Positions 1-7,345 of a DNA stretch of 64,000 nt are shown here, piece by piece (the stretch's first letter is position 1; each line of letters starts with the position of its first letter). The DNA is from Aerococcus sanguinicola. GTDB taxonomy: Bacteria; Bacillota; Bacilli; Lactobacillales; Aerococcaceae. Location: assembly GCF_001543145.1 (NCBI RefSeq), contig NZ_CP014160.1, positions 1 to 64,000 of the forward strand. The letters are read 5' to 3'. The notes below the pieces were generated by a model that was not told the DNA's origin, ran no database searches, and saw only the letters and a list, made by a program, of their open reading frames with translations. The position numbers and the translations under genes are program-made.

Positions 1-277
1 CGTTTCGATATCGACTATCGTCTAAGGTGTTGATTAGTTGAAACAAGTCAATCTTTAGATCTACTAGTTCATCTATCTTTTGATCAATCTCTTCCTGTAA
101 CGATGCTAACCTGGTGTACTTCTCGTCTACATGATTTCTATGACTCGCTTGGACTCTTTCAGATGAATAGTCTGTTGCTGCTAGCAAGGTATCATAGATA
201 GTCTTACGACTACGGTCTAAGGTTGAAATCTCTTCATCAATCTTTCTGCATCTTCTCAATTTATCTTTAATTTCCAA
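1..277 (-). CDS. Phage DUF1492-family protein (partial, runs off left edge)
   Basis: An open frame on the minus strand starts at TTG 277 behind GAGGTGAT and runs off the window after 92 codons. The visible protein is highly charged and helical (start MEIKDKLRRCRKIDEE, later EEIDQKIDELVDLK and INTLDDSRYR). This is the N-terminal coiled-coil layout of DUF1492 proteins of streptococcal phages, which usually end in a sigma-region-4-like HTH; that part would lie outside the window. In phages of this type the protein sits at the end of the early operon and is thought to control late transcription. A degraded second copy of its start lies near 18.0 kb. The family call is by memory of its pattern. 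Confidence 0.7.
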   Translation of the reverse strand, partial: MEIKDKLRRCRKIDEEISTLDRSRKTIYDTLLAATDYSSERVQASHRNHVDEKYTRLASLQEEIDQKIDELVDLKIDLFQLINTLDDSRYRN

Positions 278-290
278 ATATAATCACCTC

Positions 291-341
291 AACTTCTCAC
301 ATACTTTGACCGAAACACTCAAGGAAAAACTAGGTGTCTAA
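291..341 (+). pseudogene. hicB 3'-end relic
   Basis: The plus strand encodes NFSHTLTETLKEKLGV followed by TAA, nearly the last 16 residues of the two HicB antitoxins at 17.3-18.7 kb (NFSQTLTEALKEKLGV). The homology ends abruptly at the ribosome binding site of the DUF1492 gene, so everything upstream of these codons was deleted. It marks the former site of a hicAB pair lying antisense between the 50-aa gene and the DUF1492 gene. Confidence 0.8.
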
Positions 342-348
342 CGCTCGA

Positions 349-374
349 AAGCCCACTACTTGGTGGGCTTTTTT
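349..374 (+). terminator. Intrinsic terminator of the lost hicAB
   Basis: AAGCCCAC pairs with GTGGGCTT and is followed by a T run on the plus strand. The same hairpin follows the two intact hicB genes. It overlaps the stop codon of the 50-aa minus-strand gene. Confidence 0.7.
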
Positions 375-508
375 TGAGCTTCAAATGCTTCAATCGTTTC
401 TTTTGCACGGTCCAGGGCTCTTGATTGGCCCCAAATCAGAAGTTCACTTTTAAGGTGTAACGCCTTTTCGTAGTCTTCTCTGGTGACTTCTTTTAGTTGT
501 CTTTCCAT
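356..508 (-). CDS. Small phage protein, 50 aa
   Basis: ATG 508 lies inside the last codons of the preceding 133-aa gene (16-nt overlap), so translation is probably coupled. The product begins MERQLKEVTREDYEKALHLK and is a charged, helical protein with no family I recognise. It ends inside a terminator hairpin used by the opposite strand. Degenerate copies of the same gene follow both hicB genes at 17.7 and 18.8 kb, which supports it as a real gene of this phage family. Confidence 0.6.
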   Translation of the reverse strand: MERQLKEVTREDYEKALHLKSELLIWGQSRALDRAKETIEAFEAQKKPTK

Positions 509-894
509 AAATTAAGTCCCTTTTCTTTGGAAATAGTGATTCGCATTCGACTCACTCGGTTAATCATTCGTTCCAGCTTACTGATTCGTTCTTCAGCTAC
601 CAGAGGGTCTTTTGGAATTCGGTCATTAAAAAGCTTGTATCCAAGATTTTTAGGTATTTTAGCCAATTTAATAGCTTCACCCTTTGAAATATGCATCTTT
701 TTCAGCTTTTCATTAATGACTTTCATCCGCTCCCGGAACATGCCTTCAGTTGTCAGCGGCACCCCTGCATCTCTTTTCATAATAAGCTCATAACCACGAC
801 CTGTTTCTACTAGGATCGTATTCTCATAAGCTTTTATAAATGTCCCGGTGATGATTCCAAGCTCTGATCTAGCACATAATCCTGTAATTTCCAT
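493..894 (-). CDS. Hypothetical phage protein, 133 aa
   Basis: Basic protein (MEITGLCARSELG...) in the early operon, beginning 2 nt after the dUTPase stop and overlapping the next 50-aa ORF. The middle has a helical segment (MKVINEKLKKMHISKGEAIK). I recognise no domain. Its place in a tight run of overlapping phage genes is the main support for it being expressed. Confidence 0.6.
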   Translation of the reverse strand: MEITGLCARSELGIITGTFIKAYENTILVETGRGYELIMKRDAGVPLTTEGMFRERMKVINEKLKKMHISKGEAIKLAKIPKNLGYKLFNDRIPKDPLVAEERISKLERMINRVSRMRITISKEKGLNLWKDN

Positions 895-896
895 GT

Positions 897-1340
897 CTAA
901 CCACCTGTACTTCCAAATCCATCTGCCCCACGTTCTCCAGGGGGCAATTCATCCACCAGCTCATCAAGGCCGTCAAAGATAGGGACTACAATCATTTGGG
1001 CAATCTTGTTTCCCTCCTTAATTCGATAGATGTCGGCAAACTGTGGATCTAATTCCGCCATGATGCCCACTTCACCCCGGTAATGTGAATCTATAACACC
1101 AGTCTTAACTCGCAAAGCTGTTCGACTGGACAAACCGCTTCGTCCAAATACCAAGCCCACATAACCTTCTGGAATGGCCATGGCGATACCTGTGCCAATC
1201 GTCTCTTGAATGTGAGGTGACAGTGCGAACGTGTCATATGCAAACAAGTCATAGCCAGCGTCTGTAGGGTGCGCTTTAGTCGGCACCTCTGCTCCCTTAC
1301 CTACTCGTTTGAAATATAGTTTCGGTTTATTCTTTGTCAT
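897..1340 (-). CDS. dut: dUTP diphosphatase (phage)
   Basis: Hydrolyses dUTP to dUMP and pyrophosphate, keeping uracil out of replicating phage DNA. At 147 aa it is a normal trimeric dUTPase with all five motifs in order: AGYDLFA, GRSGLSS, GVIDSHYRGEVGI (catalytic Asp), GNKIAQMIV and the C-terminal glycine-rich RGADGFGSTG. The ATG follows directly on the TAG of the 46-aa ORF (TAGATG). Phage dUTPases can also act as signalling or anti-repressor proteins for pathogenicity islands; nothing here tests that. Confidence 0.95.
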   Translation of the reverse strand: MTKNKPKLYFKRVGKGAEVPTKAHPTDAGYDLFAYDTFALSPHIQETIGTGIAMAIPEGYVGLVFGRSGLSSRTALRVKTGVIDSHYRGEVGIMAELDPQFADIYRIKEGNKIAQMIVVPIFDGLDELVDELPPGERGADGFGSTGG

Positions 1341-1481
1341 CTAATACAACCTTTCTTCACAATCGCCTAATGCCGTTTCTAAAATGTCTTGTAAGACACG
1401 TAATTCATCTTCGCTAAGCTCATCAAAATCTAGATTATCCACCAATAGATTTGCTAATTTTAAAATTTTTGGATTCATCAT
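1341..1481 (-). CDS. Small acidic phage protein, 46 aa
   Basis: Starts at ATG 1481 in an ATGA overlap with the preceding stop, behind GAGGTATGGGA, and ends immediately before the dut ATG. The product (MMNPKILKLANLLVDNLDFD...) is acidic and helical. Function unknown; the seamless overlaps on both sides argue that it is translated. Confidence 0.6.
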   Translation of the reverse strand: MMNPKILKLANLLVDNLDFDELSEDELRVLQDILETALGDCEERLY

Positions 1482-1813
1482 TCCCATACCTCTTCGTTTA
1501 CACGTTTTATTTCTTCATCACACTGGTATAGTGCATCATCAAAATAATTTCTAAGACTGCTCAATTCCTCATAGCTTAATTGTTCATAATCAATAGATTC
1601 TATAACATTCATAAATCTATTTATATCCTTACTAAGCATCTCTCTGATCTCTTTATCTATTTTCTCTCTTCTATCCATTTCCTTTTTGGCTTTTTGATAA
1701 ATAGAACCACAAGTTTCTATTAACCCGATTAATTTCACGTCATCTTCTTCTTCGTAACAAAATTTGTCTAAATCAAATAATCCATCTTCATAAATATAAA
1801 TCTTCAATTTCAT
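1478..1813 (-). CDS. Hypothetical acidic coiled-coil phage protein, 111 aa
   Basis: Very acidic and probably largely helical (KLKIYIYEDGLFDLDKF..., then KKEMDRREKIDKEIREMLS). It overlaps its neighbours by ATGA on both sides, so it belongs to the translationally coupled early block. No recognised domain. Confidence 0.6.
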   Translation of the reverse strand: MKLKIYIYEDGLFDLDKFCYEEEDDVKLIGLIETCGSIYQKAKKEMDRREKIDKEIREMLSKDINRFMNVIESIDYEQLSYEELSSLRNYFDDALYQCDEEIKRVNEEVWE

Positions 1814-2340
1814 TCACCCCCGAAAATATACTTCTTAATATTGACCTCACCTACACTCTCAATTGCTTCATTAGCTTCCTCCATGGATGCAAAATAGATA
1901 GTGTTTAACGTTGGCCCACTGAACACTCTAATGCTCACTAAAACTTTACCCAATCCAGGCTTTATCGTGACAGCATGTTTTTTCCCCCACTCAAATCCTT
2001 TCATACTCGCTTCTGATAAGCGCTTCAAAGCTGTTTCGACTTTGCGGCGTTCAGCTTCAAATTTCCCTTCTTCTTCAGTAGATAAAACATTTCCTTGTGC
2101 CCATCTTTCATCTTCAAAAGCGTGCCCCTCTGCAATGCTCCATGTTACCTTGCCATTTCCATCAATATAATAATAACGTTCACATGATTTCAGAGGTATT
2201 GCCAATGGGTCAACCTCCTCCGCCTCATACTCATAATTTTCAATCTTATCTTTTAAAACTATCAATTGCGATTCGTACGAATCATTTAACATTTGCATTT
2301 CTAATATTTTATCTTTTAATTGACTTTCTAACTCACTCAT
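1810..2340 (-). CDS. Hypothetical phage protein with N-terminal coiled coil, 176 aa
   Basis: Residues 1-40 look like a coiled coil. The rest contains YYYIDGNGKVTWSIAEGHAF and EERRKVET-like helical stretches common in small proteins of Gram-positive phage early regions. Function unknown. It overlaps the 87-aa gene by one base (TAATG) and the next gene by ATGA. Confidence 0.6.
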   Translation of the reverse strand: MSELESQLKDKILEMQMLNDSYESQLIVLKDKIENYEYEAEEVDPLAIPLKSCERYYYIDGNGKVTWSIAEGHAFEDERWAQGNVLSTEEEGKFEAERRKVETALKRLSEASMKGFEWGKKHAVTIKPGLGKVLVSIRVFSGPTLNTIYFASMEEANEAIESVGEVNIKKYIFGGE

Positions 2341-2603
2341 TACTTTTCTCCTCCTTCAATCACTTCACCAAAATATTCACGTTTTCCATCAATTTCCACC
2401 ATCCAGATCTGTAAGTACCTTACCCGGTCTGCATCATCACCTAGAGGCTGTACAGACACTTTCCGAGGGGTACTTTCAATTTTCGGAGGTCCAGGATGTG
2501 AATTTTGGTATAGCTTTGTTCCGACATTCCAAGCAACAAACAATAAATTAACTGCACATAGTACTAGCAAGCACCTAAACAAAAACTTTTCAATTGTTTC
2601 CAT
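2340..2603 (-). CDS. Small single-pass membrane protein, 87 aa
   Basis: One hydrophobic segment near the N-terminus (residues about 8-28, FLFRCLLVLCAVNLLFVAWN) followed by a short polar tail. It lies 15 nt after ssb in the same operon. No recognised domain; it could be an early membrane-acting phage protein, which is inference. Confidence 0.55.
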   Translation of the reverse strand: METIEKFLFRCLLVLCAVNLLFVAWNVGTKLYQNSHPGPPKIESTPRKVSVQPLGDDADRVRYLQIWMVEIDGKREYFGEVIEGGEK

Positions 2604-2618
2604 GGGTGATTTTCCTTT

Positions 2619-3044
2619 CTAAAATGGCAAATCATCATCAGCAACATTCACATTACTCGAAGCCCCAGCTATAGCGAATGGATCTTGTTGCTGGCCAGTG
2701 CCTTGTGGTTGTTCTCCAGGTGTTGACTTGGGTTCCAGCAAGCTAAAATGGTTCACTAGCACTTCTGTTACATAGACACGTTGGCCCTGCTGGTTCTCAT
2801 AGTTACGTGTTTGGATCGTCCCTTCAACTCCAATAAGAGACCCTTTCCGAGCATATTTAGCAAGATTTTCAGCTGCTTTACGCCAAATCACACATGAAAT
2901 AAAATCCGCTTCAATTTCGCCTTGTGCGTTACGAAAATTACGATTACAAGCAAGAATGAAATTAGCTGCTGCTATACCGCTTTGTGTATAACGTAAATCG
3001 ACTTCTTTTGTGAGTCTCCCAACTAAAACAACGTTATTAATCAT
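2619..3044 (-). CDS. ssb: Single-stranded DNA-binding protein (phage)
   Basis: Binds ssDNA as a tetramer at the phage fork. At 141 aa it has the usual OB-fold start [20 protein letters not shown], then a Gln/Pro/Gly-rich linker (about 105-130) and the acidic tip DDDLPF that recruits partner proteins. Its place between dUTPase and RusA/DnaC homologues fits phage replication. It is probably distinct from a chromosomal ssb outside the window. Confidence 0.95.
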   Translation of the reverse strand: MINNVVLVGRLTKEVDLRYTQSGIAAANFILACNRNFRNAQGEIEADFISCVIWRKAAENLAKYARKGSLIGVEGTIQTRNYENQQGQRVYVTEVLVNHFSLLEPKSTPGEQPQGTGQQQDPFAIAGASSNVNVADDDLPF

Positions 3045-3071
3045 CTGTAGTTCCTTTCACTTTATCCGGAT

Positions 3072-3155
3072 GCCCACTGGAGAGGGGCTAATCATTGACA
3101 GTAAACGAGCACATATAGAATAGATTTTTGAGGTATTAGCCCCTCTCCAGCAGGC
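3072..3155. repeat. Long inverted repeat between ssb and the zinc-finger ORF
   Basis: CTGGAGAGGGGCTAAT at 3077-3092 is perfectly repeated in inverse at 3135-3150, and the stem extends imperfectly outward (GCC/GGC). The loop of about 42 nt holds TGACAGTAAACGAG. Neither strand shows a T run right after the stem, so it is not an ordinary terminator. It lies in a non-coding gap of the early operon and could be a structured RNA, an RNA-processing site or a replication origin. Confidence 0.6.
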
Positions 3156-3169
3156 ACCCGGTTCATCAG

Positions 3170-3421
3170 TTACATGTTTTCAATATCGACTTGGATTCGC
3201 TGCCACTCTAGTCGATAGCATAGATCACAGACAGCGTAGCCAAAGCCAACAGATGTATGAATCTCTTTAGAGCAATAACTCTCCCCATACAGCATACGTT
3301 GACCGCACTGGGCACAAACCACCCGGCGATTCATGTCATCTTCATAGACACTGCAACGGCCTTCCGGAAGCTCATAGGGTTCATACTCTTTTGTTACGAT
3401 ATTCCACTTTTCAGCTTTCAT
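3170..3421 (-). CDS. Small zinc-ribbon phage protein, 83 aa
   Basis: Two cysteine pairs (CAQC near residue 36 and CDLC near residue 66), spaced by a Gly/Tyr-rich segment, suggest a zinc ribbon. It starts in an ATGA overlap with the rusA reading frame. Function unknown; similar small zinc-binding proteins are common in phage replication modules. Confidence 0.6.
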   Translation of the reverse strand: MKAEKWNIVTKEYEPYELPEGRCSVYEDDMNRRVVCAQCGQRMLYGESYCSKEIHTSVGFGYAVCDLCYRLEWQRIQVDIENM

Positions 3422-3877
3422 GGCATGCCCTTCCTCAGCTCTTCAATAAGCTTGGTATCTTCTTCTGACAGCTCAATAGCTTTAATACTCAAGACAATTC
3501 CAGGAGCAGGGGAATAGACCTTTAGAACTTTCAGTTGGCAGACCTGGCTATCATCTTCGAATAGAAGCCCATTTCCGGCGTCTAAGACTGCTTTAGTGTA
3601 ATTTATCCAAGTCTGGCCTTGAAACCGGCCAGAGGTCCAAATTCAAAGCCTCAGCCACCTTTTTCTTTGTAAAGCTCTTTAACAACGGCCGGCCAATAAT
3701 CAAATTGACAGATAGTGGCCCTTTAAAAGGCTGAATATTGAGCTCTCTAAAGTGCCGTTTTAGCTTTTCTTCATACTCCCTTGTCTTCTTAGGCGTGTAA
3801 GTCCTCCCTGTCCTTGTAAAGCGTGGGCGTCCTTTCGGCACACACTCCCCAGGAATGATCACTCTAAGCATAGGCAC
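3418..3877 (-). pseudogene. rusA: RusA-family Holliday junction resolvase, frameshifted
   Basis: The first 94 codons encode a RusA start (VIIPGECVPKGRPRF, then SRPDLDK) and then hit an early TAA. Removing one A from the GATAAATTAC stretch near 3602 restores PDLDNYTKAVLDAGNGLLF, the conserved catalytic Asp region of RusA. The frame then stays open to a TGA at 3418 that overlaps the next ATG. The original gene was therefore about 152 aa. It is either inactivated by a one-base insertion, a sequencing error, or rescued by slippage; the A run is only three long, so slippage is unlikely. Confidence 0.85.
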
Positions 3878-4103
3878 TCACTTTAGCCTTGAAGGTACAG
3901 ACAGCTGGCATCAATTCAAGCCCTACACTGGGCAATGGCCCCAGATTATGGCCAAAAGTATCTAGCTCACTGATTAATAGACCTTTTCCAAATTCATCCA
4001 CCCGGCAAATCGCTAGACCACCAAACTTTTTACAGTAGCGCAAGGCCTCATCTCTGCTGGTGAAGTGATGCCGCCAGCTTTCTCCATCAAAAATTTTATA
4101 CAT
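3864..4103 (-). CDS. Hypothetical phage protein, 79 aa
   Basis: Small protein (MYKIFDGESWRHHFTSRDEALRYC...) with no recognised domain, lying between the DnaC-like loader and rusA and overlapping the rusA start by 14 nt. The position suggests a recombination or replication accessory role, but the sequence does not show this. Confidence 0.55.
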   Translation of the reverse strand: MYKIFDGESWRHHFTSRDEALRYCKKFGGLAICRVDEFGKGLLISELDTFGHNLGPLPSVGLELMPAVCTFKAKVSAYA

Positions 4104-4113
4104 GGTATTCCTC

Positions 4114-4932
4114 CTAGTAATATGGCCGCTGATCTTCGGTCTCTTTGAAAACGATAGAGCTCTCCGCAGAACGCTTCATGATTCGGCTACTTGTTTTTGA
4201 ATCGTAGTTATCTTTAATTTGTACACTGGTCAGATTCGTAGTGAAAATGGTGGATTTAGTTTGCCGGCCATTCATCACGGCGTATAAGAGTCTGACTACA
4301 TAGTCAGTGGCTCCTTTACTGGTATCAATCGCTCCTAGCTCTGCACCCAAGTCATCAATCACCAGCAAGTCCACATCCGTCAGAAGATCGATAGTAGCCC
4401 CTTCATCCAGTCCACTACTGTCTTTTGAGAAGTATCCTGTCCGGATCTCCCGAACCACTTTATCCCAAGAGACAAACAGACACTTTTTATAGGGTCTGCT
4501 GTACTCATTGACAGATTTCAAGATACTCATAGCTAGGTGGCTTTTTCCTGCACCTGCATTACCGGTTAGGATGGTATTGAAAACTTCGCCATTTAGATAC
4601 TTTTTTGCAATTTCAATCGCTTTAGCCTTATTTCTGTCCTGCTCAGGAAGTTTGGTCTGGTAAGTCTTAAAGCTTGCACTCTCCAACGTCTCATCATCAA
4701 AGATACTTTTGTCATGCAAGACTCTGGAGGTTTTAGACCGCTGATAGTCATCCCACACCTCTTTAAGGCGTTGCTGCTCTCTGCGATCCTTATCCTCTCG
4801 CTGACAGATTGGGCAAACAAAGCCAATACTTTCTGGACTATATTTTATTTTCTGTAAGTGGGTATCATGCTGGGGACACTTCTCACTTGAGGTGATGAGC
4901 ATATCCCTGGCACTACCAGCCAAGCTTTTCAT
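4114..4932 (-). CDS. DnaC/DnaI-like helicase loader ATPase (phage)
   Basis: Likely loads the replicative helicase at the phage origin. The AAA+ core shows Walker A GNAGAGKSHLA and Walker B LLVIDDLGAE. An N-terminal zinc knuckle (CPQH...CPIC) matches DnaC/IstB-type loaders. I chose ATG 4932 (MKSLAGSAR) because AAGGGGAG lies about 10 nt upstream; a longer frame to 5007 lies inside the previous gene. The start overlaps the organiser gene by about 20 nt, the usual coupled organiser-loader pair. About 272 aa. Confidence 0.9.
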   Translation of the reverse strand: MKSLAGSARDMLITSSEKCPQHDTHLQKIKYSPESIGFVCPICQREDKDRREQQRLKEVWDDYQRSKTSRVLHDKSIFDDETLESASFKTYQTKLPEQDRNKAKAIEIAKKYLNGEVFNTILTGNAGAGKSHLAMSILKSVNEYSRPYKKCLFVSWDKVVREIRTGYFSKDSSGLDEGATIDLLTDVDLLVIDDLGAELGAIDTSKGATDYVVRLLYAVMNGRQTKSTIFTTNLTSVQIKDNYDSKTSSRIMKRSAESSIVFKETEDQRPYY

Positions 4933-5716
4933 TAATTTCAGGCTCCCCTTTCTGCTTCTTCTCTTCGTTTCTACGGTATTCAACAGATGAAGCTTTAGCA
5001 TCTTCAACTGTAGTGATTCCCTGTTTCGCTAAATTCTTCATGACTCCCATAGCATATTTAAAAGGATTCCTAGTCCCTATAGCTTGTTCAAATGCATATA
5101 GCATCAACTCATCACTAGTATCTTTTACCCAATGCTGGATGTCTTGAATCATTATTGGGCTGAGCATGCCATAATTTTCTTGATAGTAATCAATAGCAGA
5201 TTGACCAACAACATCCAAGTTTTTCTCTGTATCTTGTTCTAGTTCTTTCTCTATATCTTTCTCTAGTTCTATCTCTATCTCTCCATCACCACCTCGTAAC
5301 GGTCCCGTCACTTGATTGTCACATTGTGACGCTTCAAAGTGACGTTGTAACGTTTTCTTCTTTCGGAGCTGCCTCATTCTTCTTGCTGAATCGGTCTCAG
5401 ACCCTATCATAGAGGCAATATTAGTTAACTCTACCTCATCCTCATCTTCAAAAATGATAAGGCCCTTGCTAATTAAGTAATTAAAAGTAATTTGAACATT
5501 ATCAGAATCCTCATCGATTGAGAGAGCAATTTCTTCCACCATGTTTTCAGCGATACCGTCATAGTAGATACGCCCCTCATTTGACAAGCTGAGTAGCAGC
5601 ATCTTGAGATAGATAATGGTGTAGGTATCCCCACCAGCAACCCTTCTTAACATTTTGATTTCCTTCTGTTCGAAGAAATCATCCTTTAGTTTTAGCCAAA
5701 AATATTTCTTTGCCAT
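4913..5716 (-). CDS. Phage replisome organiser (DnaD-like)
   Basis: The N-terminal 120 residues (AKKYFWLKLKDDFFEQKEIK) match the phage replisome organiser N-terminal winged-helix domain. A Glu/Lys-rich linker (EIEIELEKDIEKELEQ) leads to a DnaD-like C-terminal segment (YYQENYGMLSPIMIQDIQHW). It should bind the phage origin and recruit the DnaC-like loader encoded directly downstream. The origin usually lies inside or near this gene. 267 aa, a normal length. Confidence 0.9.
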   Translation of the reverse strand: MAKKYFWLKLKDDFFEQKEIKMLRRVAGGDTYTIIYLKMLLLSLSNEGRIYYDGIAENMVEEIALSIDEDSDNVQITFNYLISKGLIIFEDEDEVELTNIASMIGSETDSARRMRQLRKKKTLQRHFEASQCDNQVTGPLRGGDGEIEIELEKDIEKELEQDTEKNLDVVGQSAIDYYQENYGMLSPIMIQDIQHWVKDTSDELMLYAFEQAIGTRNPFKYAMGVMKNLAKQGITTVEDAKASSVEYRRNEEKKQKGEPEINEKLGW

Positions 5717-5727
5717 TAGCTCACCTC

Positions 5728-5925
5728 CTAATTAACTAGTTCATAGCTGGAAATGAATCCTATCAGTCCCTTTCTTCCCCGACAGTATTCACATTTATTA
5801 CTCACAATAGGTTCAATATAAAACGTTTTACCTTTCCTGTCTGAGCAAATGGGAATGTGCTCGTACTCTCCAGTTTCTGTGGATCTCTCCCAGGTATCGT
5901 GCAATTGTGATTCATAAATACTCAT
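5728..5925 (-). CDS. Small phage protein with a CxxC pair, 65 aa
   Basis: A hydrophilic protein ending in CEYCRGRKGLIGFISSYE, with one obvious cysteine pair. Its start forms an ATGA overlap with a 24-codon ORF. Function unknown. Confidence 0.55.
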   Translation of the reverse strand: MSIYESQLHDTWERSTETGEYEHIPICSDRKGKTFYIEPIVSNKCEYCRGRKGLIGFISSYELVN

Positions 5926-5996
5926 GATATAATCTCCTTAGTATCTTTGTTTTGTCGACTAGTTGCCGCTAGTCGGCTTTTTTTATTATCTGTCAT
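5922..5996 (-). CDS. Tiny overlapping phage ORF, 24 aa
   Basis: MTDNKKSRLAATSRQNKDTK and four more residues, overlapping the stop of the 56-aa gene and the start of the 65-aa gene. The overlaps suggest a coupled leader-like peptide. The same bases form a hairpin (GACTAG/CTAGTC at 5957-5976) with a T run on the plus strand, so the stretch could instead act as an antisense terminator. Confidence 0.3.
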   Translation of the reverse strand: MTDNKKSRLAATSRQNKDTKEIIS

Positions 5997-6156
5997 TCTT
6001 TCTTGCCTCCATTCTCCTATAGCAATCCCTAATCCCAAGCCTTAACTTAAGCGCTCTGAATAACATTTCAACTTCATCCATGTATTCCGGATAGCCATCT
6101 ACCCACTTGTCCAAGGATATTTGAAGTTGCCTGTAGTAATAATTAATCTCGTCCAT
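5986..6156 (-). CDS. Small phage protein, 56 aa
   Basis: Starts at ATG 6156 within the end of the 31-aa ORF (GAGGAAGTCG upstream) and ends overlapping the tiny ORF. The sequence (MDEINYYYRQLQISLDKWVD...) resembles the small Tyr-rich helical proteins (about 55 aa) common in streptococcal phage early regions. Function unknown. Confidence 0.5.
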   Translation of the reverse strand: MDEINYYYRQLQISLDKWVDGYPEYMDEVEMLFRALKLRLGIRDCYRRMEARKNDR

Positions 6157-6238
6157 CGACTTCCTCCATTGCCTGGTCTAAGTAATACCAACCTTGCCAA
6201 AAGATGCTGACAATCGTCTTAATAAAATTTCTCATCAT
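6143..6238 (-). CDS. Tiny hydrophobic phage ORF, 31 aa
   Basis: MMRNFIKTIVSIFWQGWYYL then an acidic end. It has a good ribosome binding site (GGAGGGAAAA) and an ATGATG overlap with the previous stop. It might be a small membrane-associated peptide. Weak support beyond gene packing. Confidence 0.4.
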   Translation of the reverse strand: MMRNFIKTIVSIFWQGWYYLDQAMEEVDGRD

Positions 6239-6408
6239 TTTTCCCTCCAATGATTTCCATCCTGTGGCTCAAAAATGCTTTTAAACCAGCCAGGTAGTGC
6301 TCCATACGTTTCTTTGTACAGCTCGAGTCCCAAGCCAACTACCGCTAGAACCGCCCCAGCAAACATTCCAGTAATTAAAAACATTCCTAAAGTGTCTAAC
6401 CAATTCAT
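6235..6408 (-). CDS. Small membrane protein, 57 aa
   Basis: ATG 6408 lies behind GGAGAG with good spacing. Residues about 5-28 (DTLGMFLITGMFAGAVLAVV) form one transmembrane helix, followed by a polar tail. It overlaps the next ORF by a few bases. Function unknown; the reading frame and ribosome binding site make it credible. Confidence 0.5.
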   Translation of the reverse strand: MNWLDTLGMFLITGMFAGAVLAVVGLGLELYKETYGALPGWFKSIFEPQDGNHWREK

Positions 6409-6464
6409 TTGTCATCTCTCCTATTTCTTTATCGATATGCTTTCAAACACTGCTGGCTGGCAAT

Positions 6465-6704
6465 TTATATTTTCTTTGAATTCATATACATATCGATATC
6501 TTTTCTGCTGTAATAAATTCTGCTCTTGCTTTCAGTAGGTACTTGTGTTTTCCTCAGACCATCCTTTATCCAAGCATCAATTGTCTTATTTCCCACATGG
6601 AATAAATCTCTTACCTCTTCTTGAGTTAGATAGGACTTTTGGTTAAGTACAGCTTGTTCCAGTAACACATGAATCTTCTTTAGCATTTCCATTAGTTGAG
6701 TCAT
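6465..6704 (-). CDS. Excisionase-like helix-turn-helix protein, 79 aa
   Basis: The C-terminal half (YLTQEEVRDLFHVGNKTIDA, then WIKDGL...SRIYYSRKDI) matches the MerR-like/HTH_17 excisionase fold, with an N-terminal helix that may dimerise. In temperate phages such proteins act as excisionases or early regulators. No xis lies next to int here, so this is the best excisionase candidate in view, but that role is inference. Confidence 0.6.
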   Translation of the reverse strand: MTQLMEMLKKIHVLLEQAVLNQKSYLTQEEVRDLFHVGNKTIDAWIKDGLRKTQVPTESKSRIYYSRKDIDMYMNSKKI

Positions 6705-6756
6705 TTTGTCACCTACTTTCTTTGCTATAATCTCCTTGTAGAAAGGAGGCTAAAAT

Positions 6757-6963
6757 ATGAATGACATTTATCAGGTGAAAACAATTAGAAACACATCAAT
6801 GGTTAATAGTTTTTTAGAAAACGGATGGATACTTTTGCATATCGGTGATATATCTTCAGAAAAAGAACCTTTAACGTTAACCAAAGATATAGTTTTTGTT
6901 GTTGGAGCAACAAAAGAAATCTATGATCGTTATCCAGATATACCATCTGATCTTTCTTGGTAG
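6757..6963 (+). CDS. Small plus-strand phage protein, 68 aa
   Basis: A lone plus-strand gene inside the minus-strand early block. It has its own TATAAT (6726-6731) and a strong AAAGGAGG site 9 nt before ATG 6757. The product (MNDIYQVKTIRNTSMVNSFL...) looks globular and ends cleanly before the convergent 62-aa gene. No recognised domain. Its own promoter suggests expression from the prophage. Confidence 0.6.
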   Translation: MNDIYQVKTIRNTSMVNSFLENGWILLHIGDISSEKEPLTLTKDIVFVVGATKEIYDRYPDIPSDLSW

Positions 6964-6969
6964 TTACGT

Positions 6970-7158
6970 TTACCACTTCACCCTTTTCAGTTCTTCCAGC
7001 AGTTCTTTGTCAACTCGATAAAGGACTGCATTTTTTTCTATATAATTAAGTCCCTCTAAACTTTTCTTAATTTCCTTTACGTACTCTTTCAGATGATCAG
7101 GAAATTTATTTGCTTCTTCCATTCTTCTAATGGAATCATCAGCTAAAGAAATTTTCAT
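6970..7158 (-). CDS. Hypothetical phage protein, 62 aa
   Basis: Charged helical protein (MKISLADDSIRRMEEANKFP...) starting in an ATGA overlap with the broken antirepressor frame. Its C-terminal part (NYIEKNAVLYRVDKELLEEL) recurs as a truncated copy at 8496-8576. Function unknown. Confidence 0.5.
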   Translation of the reverse strand: MKISLADDSIRRMEEANKFPDHLKEYVKEIKKSLEGLNYIEKNAVLYRVDKELLEELKRVKW

Positions 7159-7345
7159 TTGAATTGCCTTCTTTCTTGCTGCTCAATAATAGGCAAATAG
7201 CCATGCTTCTTCAATTCGTTATGTAAGAACAAGCACTTTTTTTGAGTCCGTTTGGTGTGTAATCTTGAATCAGCTCCACAACCAGAATCGTTCGTACTTC
7301 ATTTCCATCAAAGTTAAATATTTGTAACTCATTTACTTTAATCAC
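7155..7345 (-). pseudogene. Antirepressor (Bro-N) remnant
   Basis: Reading from GTG 7345, the frame gives NELQIFNFDGNEVRTILV, the start of Bro-N antirepressors, and then loses similarity and stops at 7211. In another frame, an open stretch ending LFLHNELKKHGYLPIIEQQ closes at 7155-7157 in an ATGA overlap with the next gene, so it looks like a genuine 3' end. The locus is therefore a deleted and frameshifted gene, or a fusion of two gene ends. An intact family member would be 200-270 aa. Confidence 0.6.
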
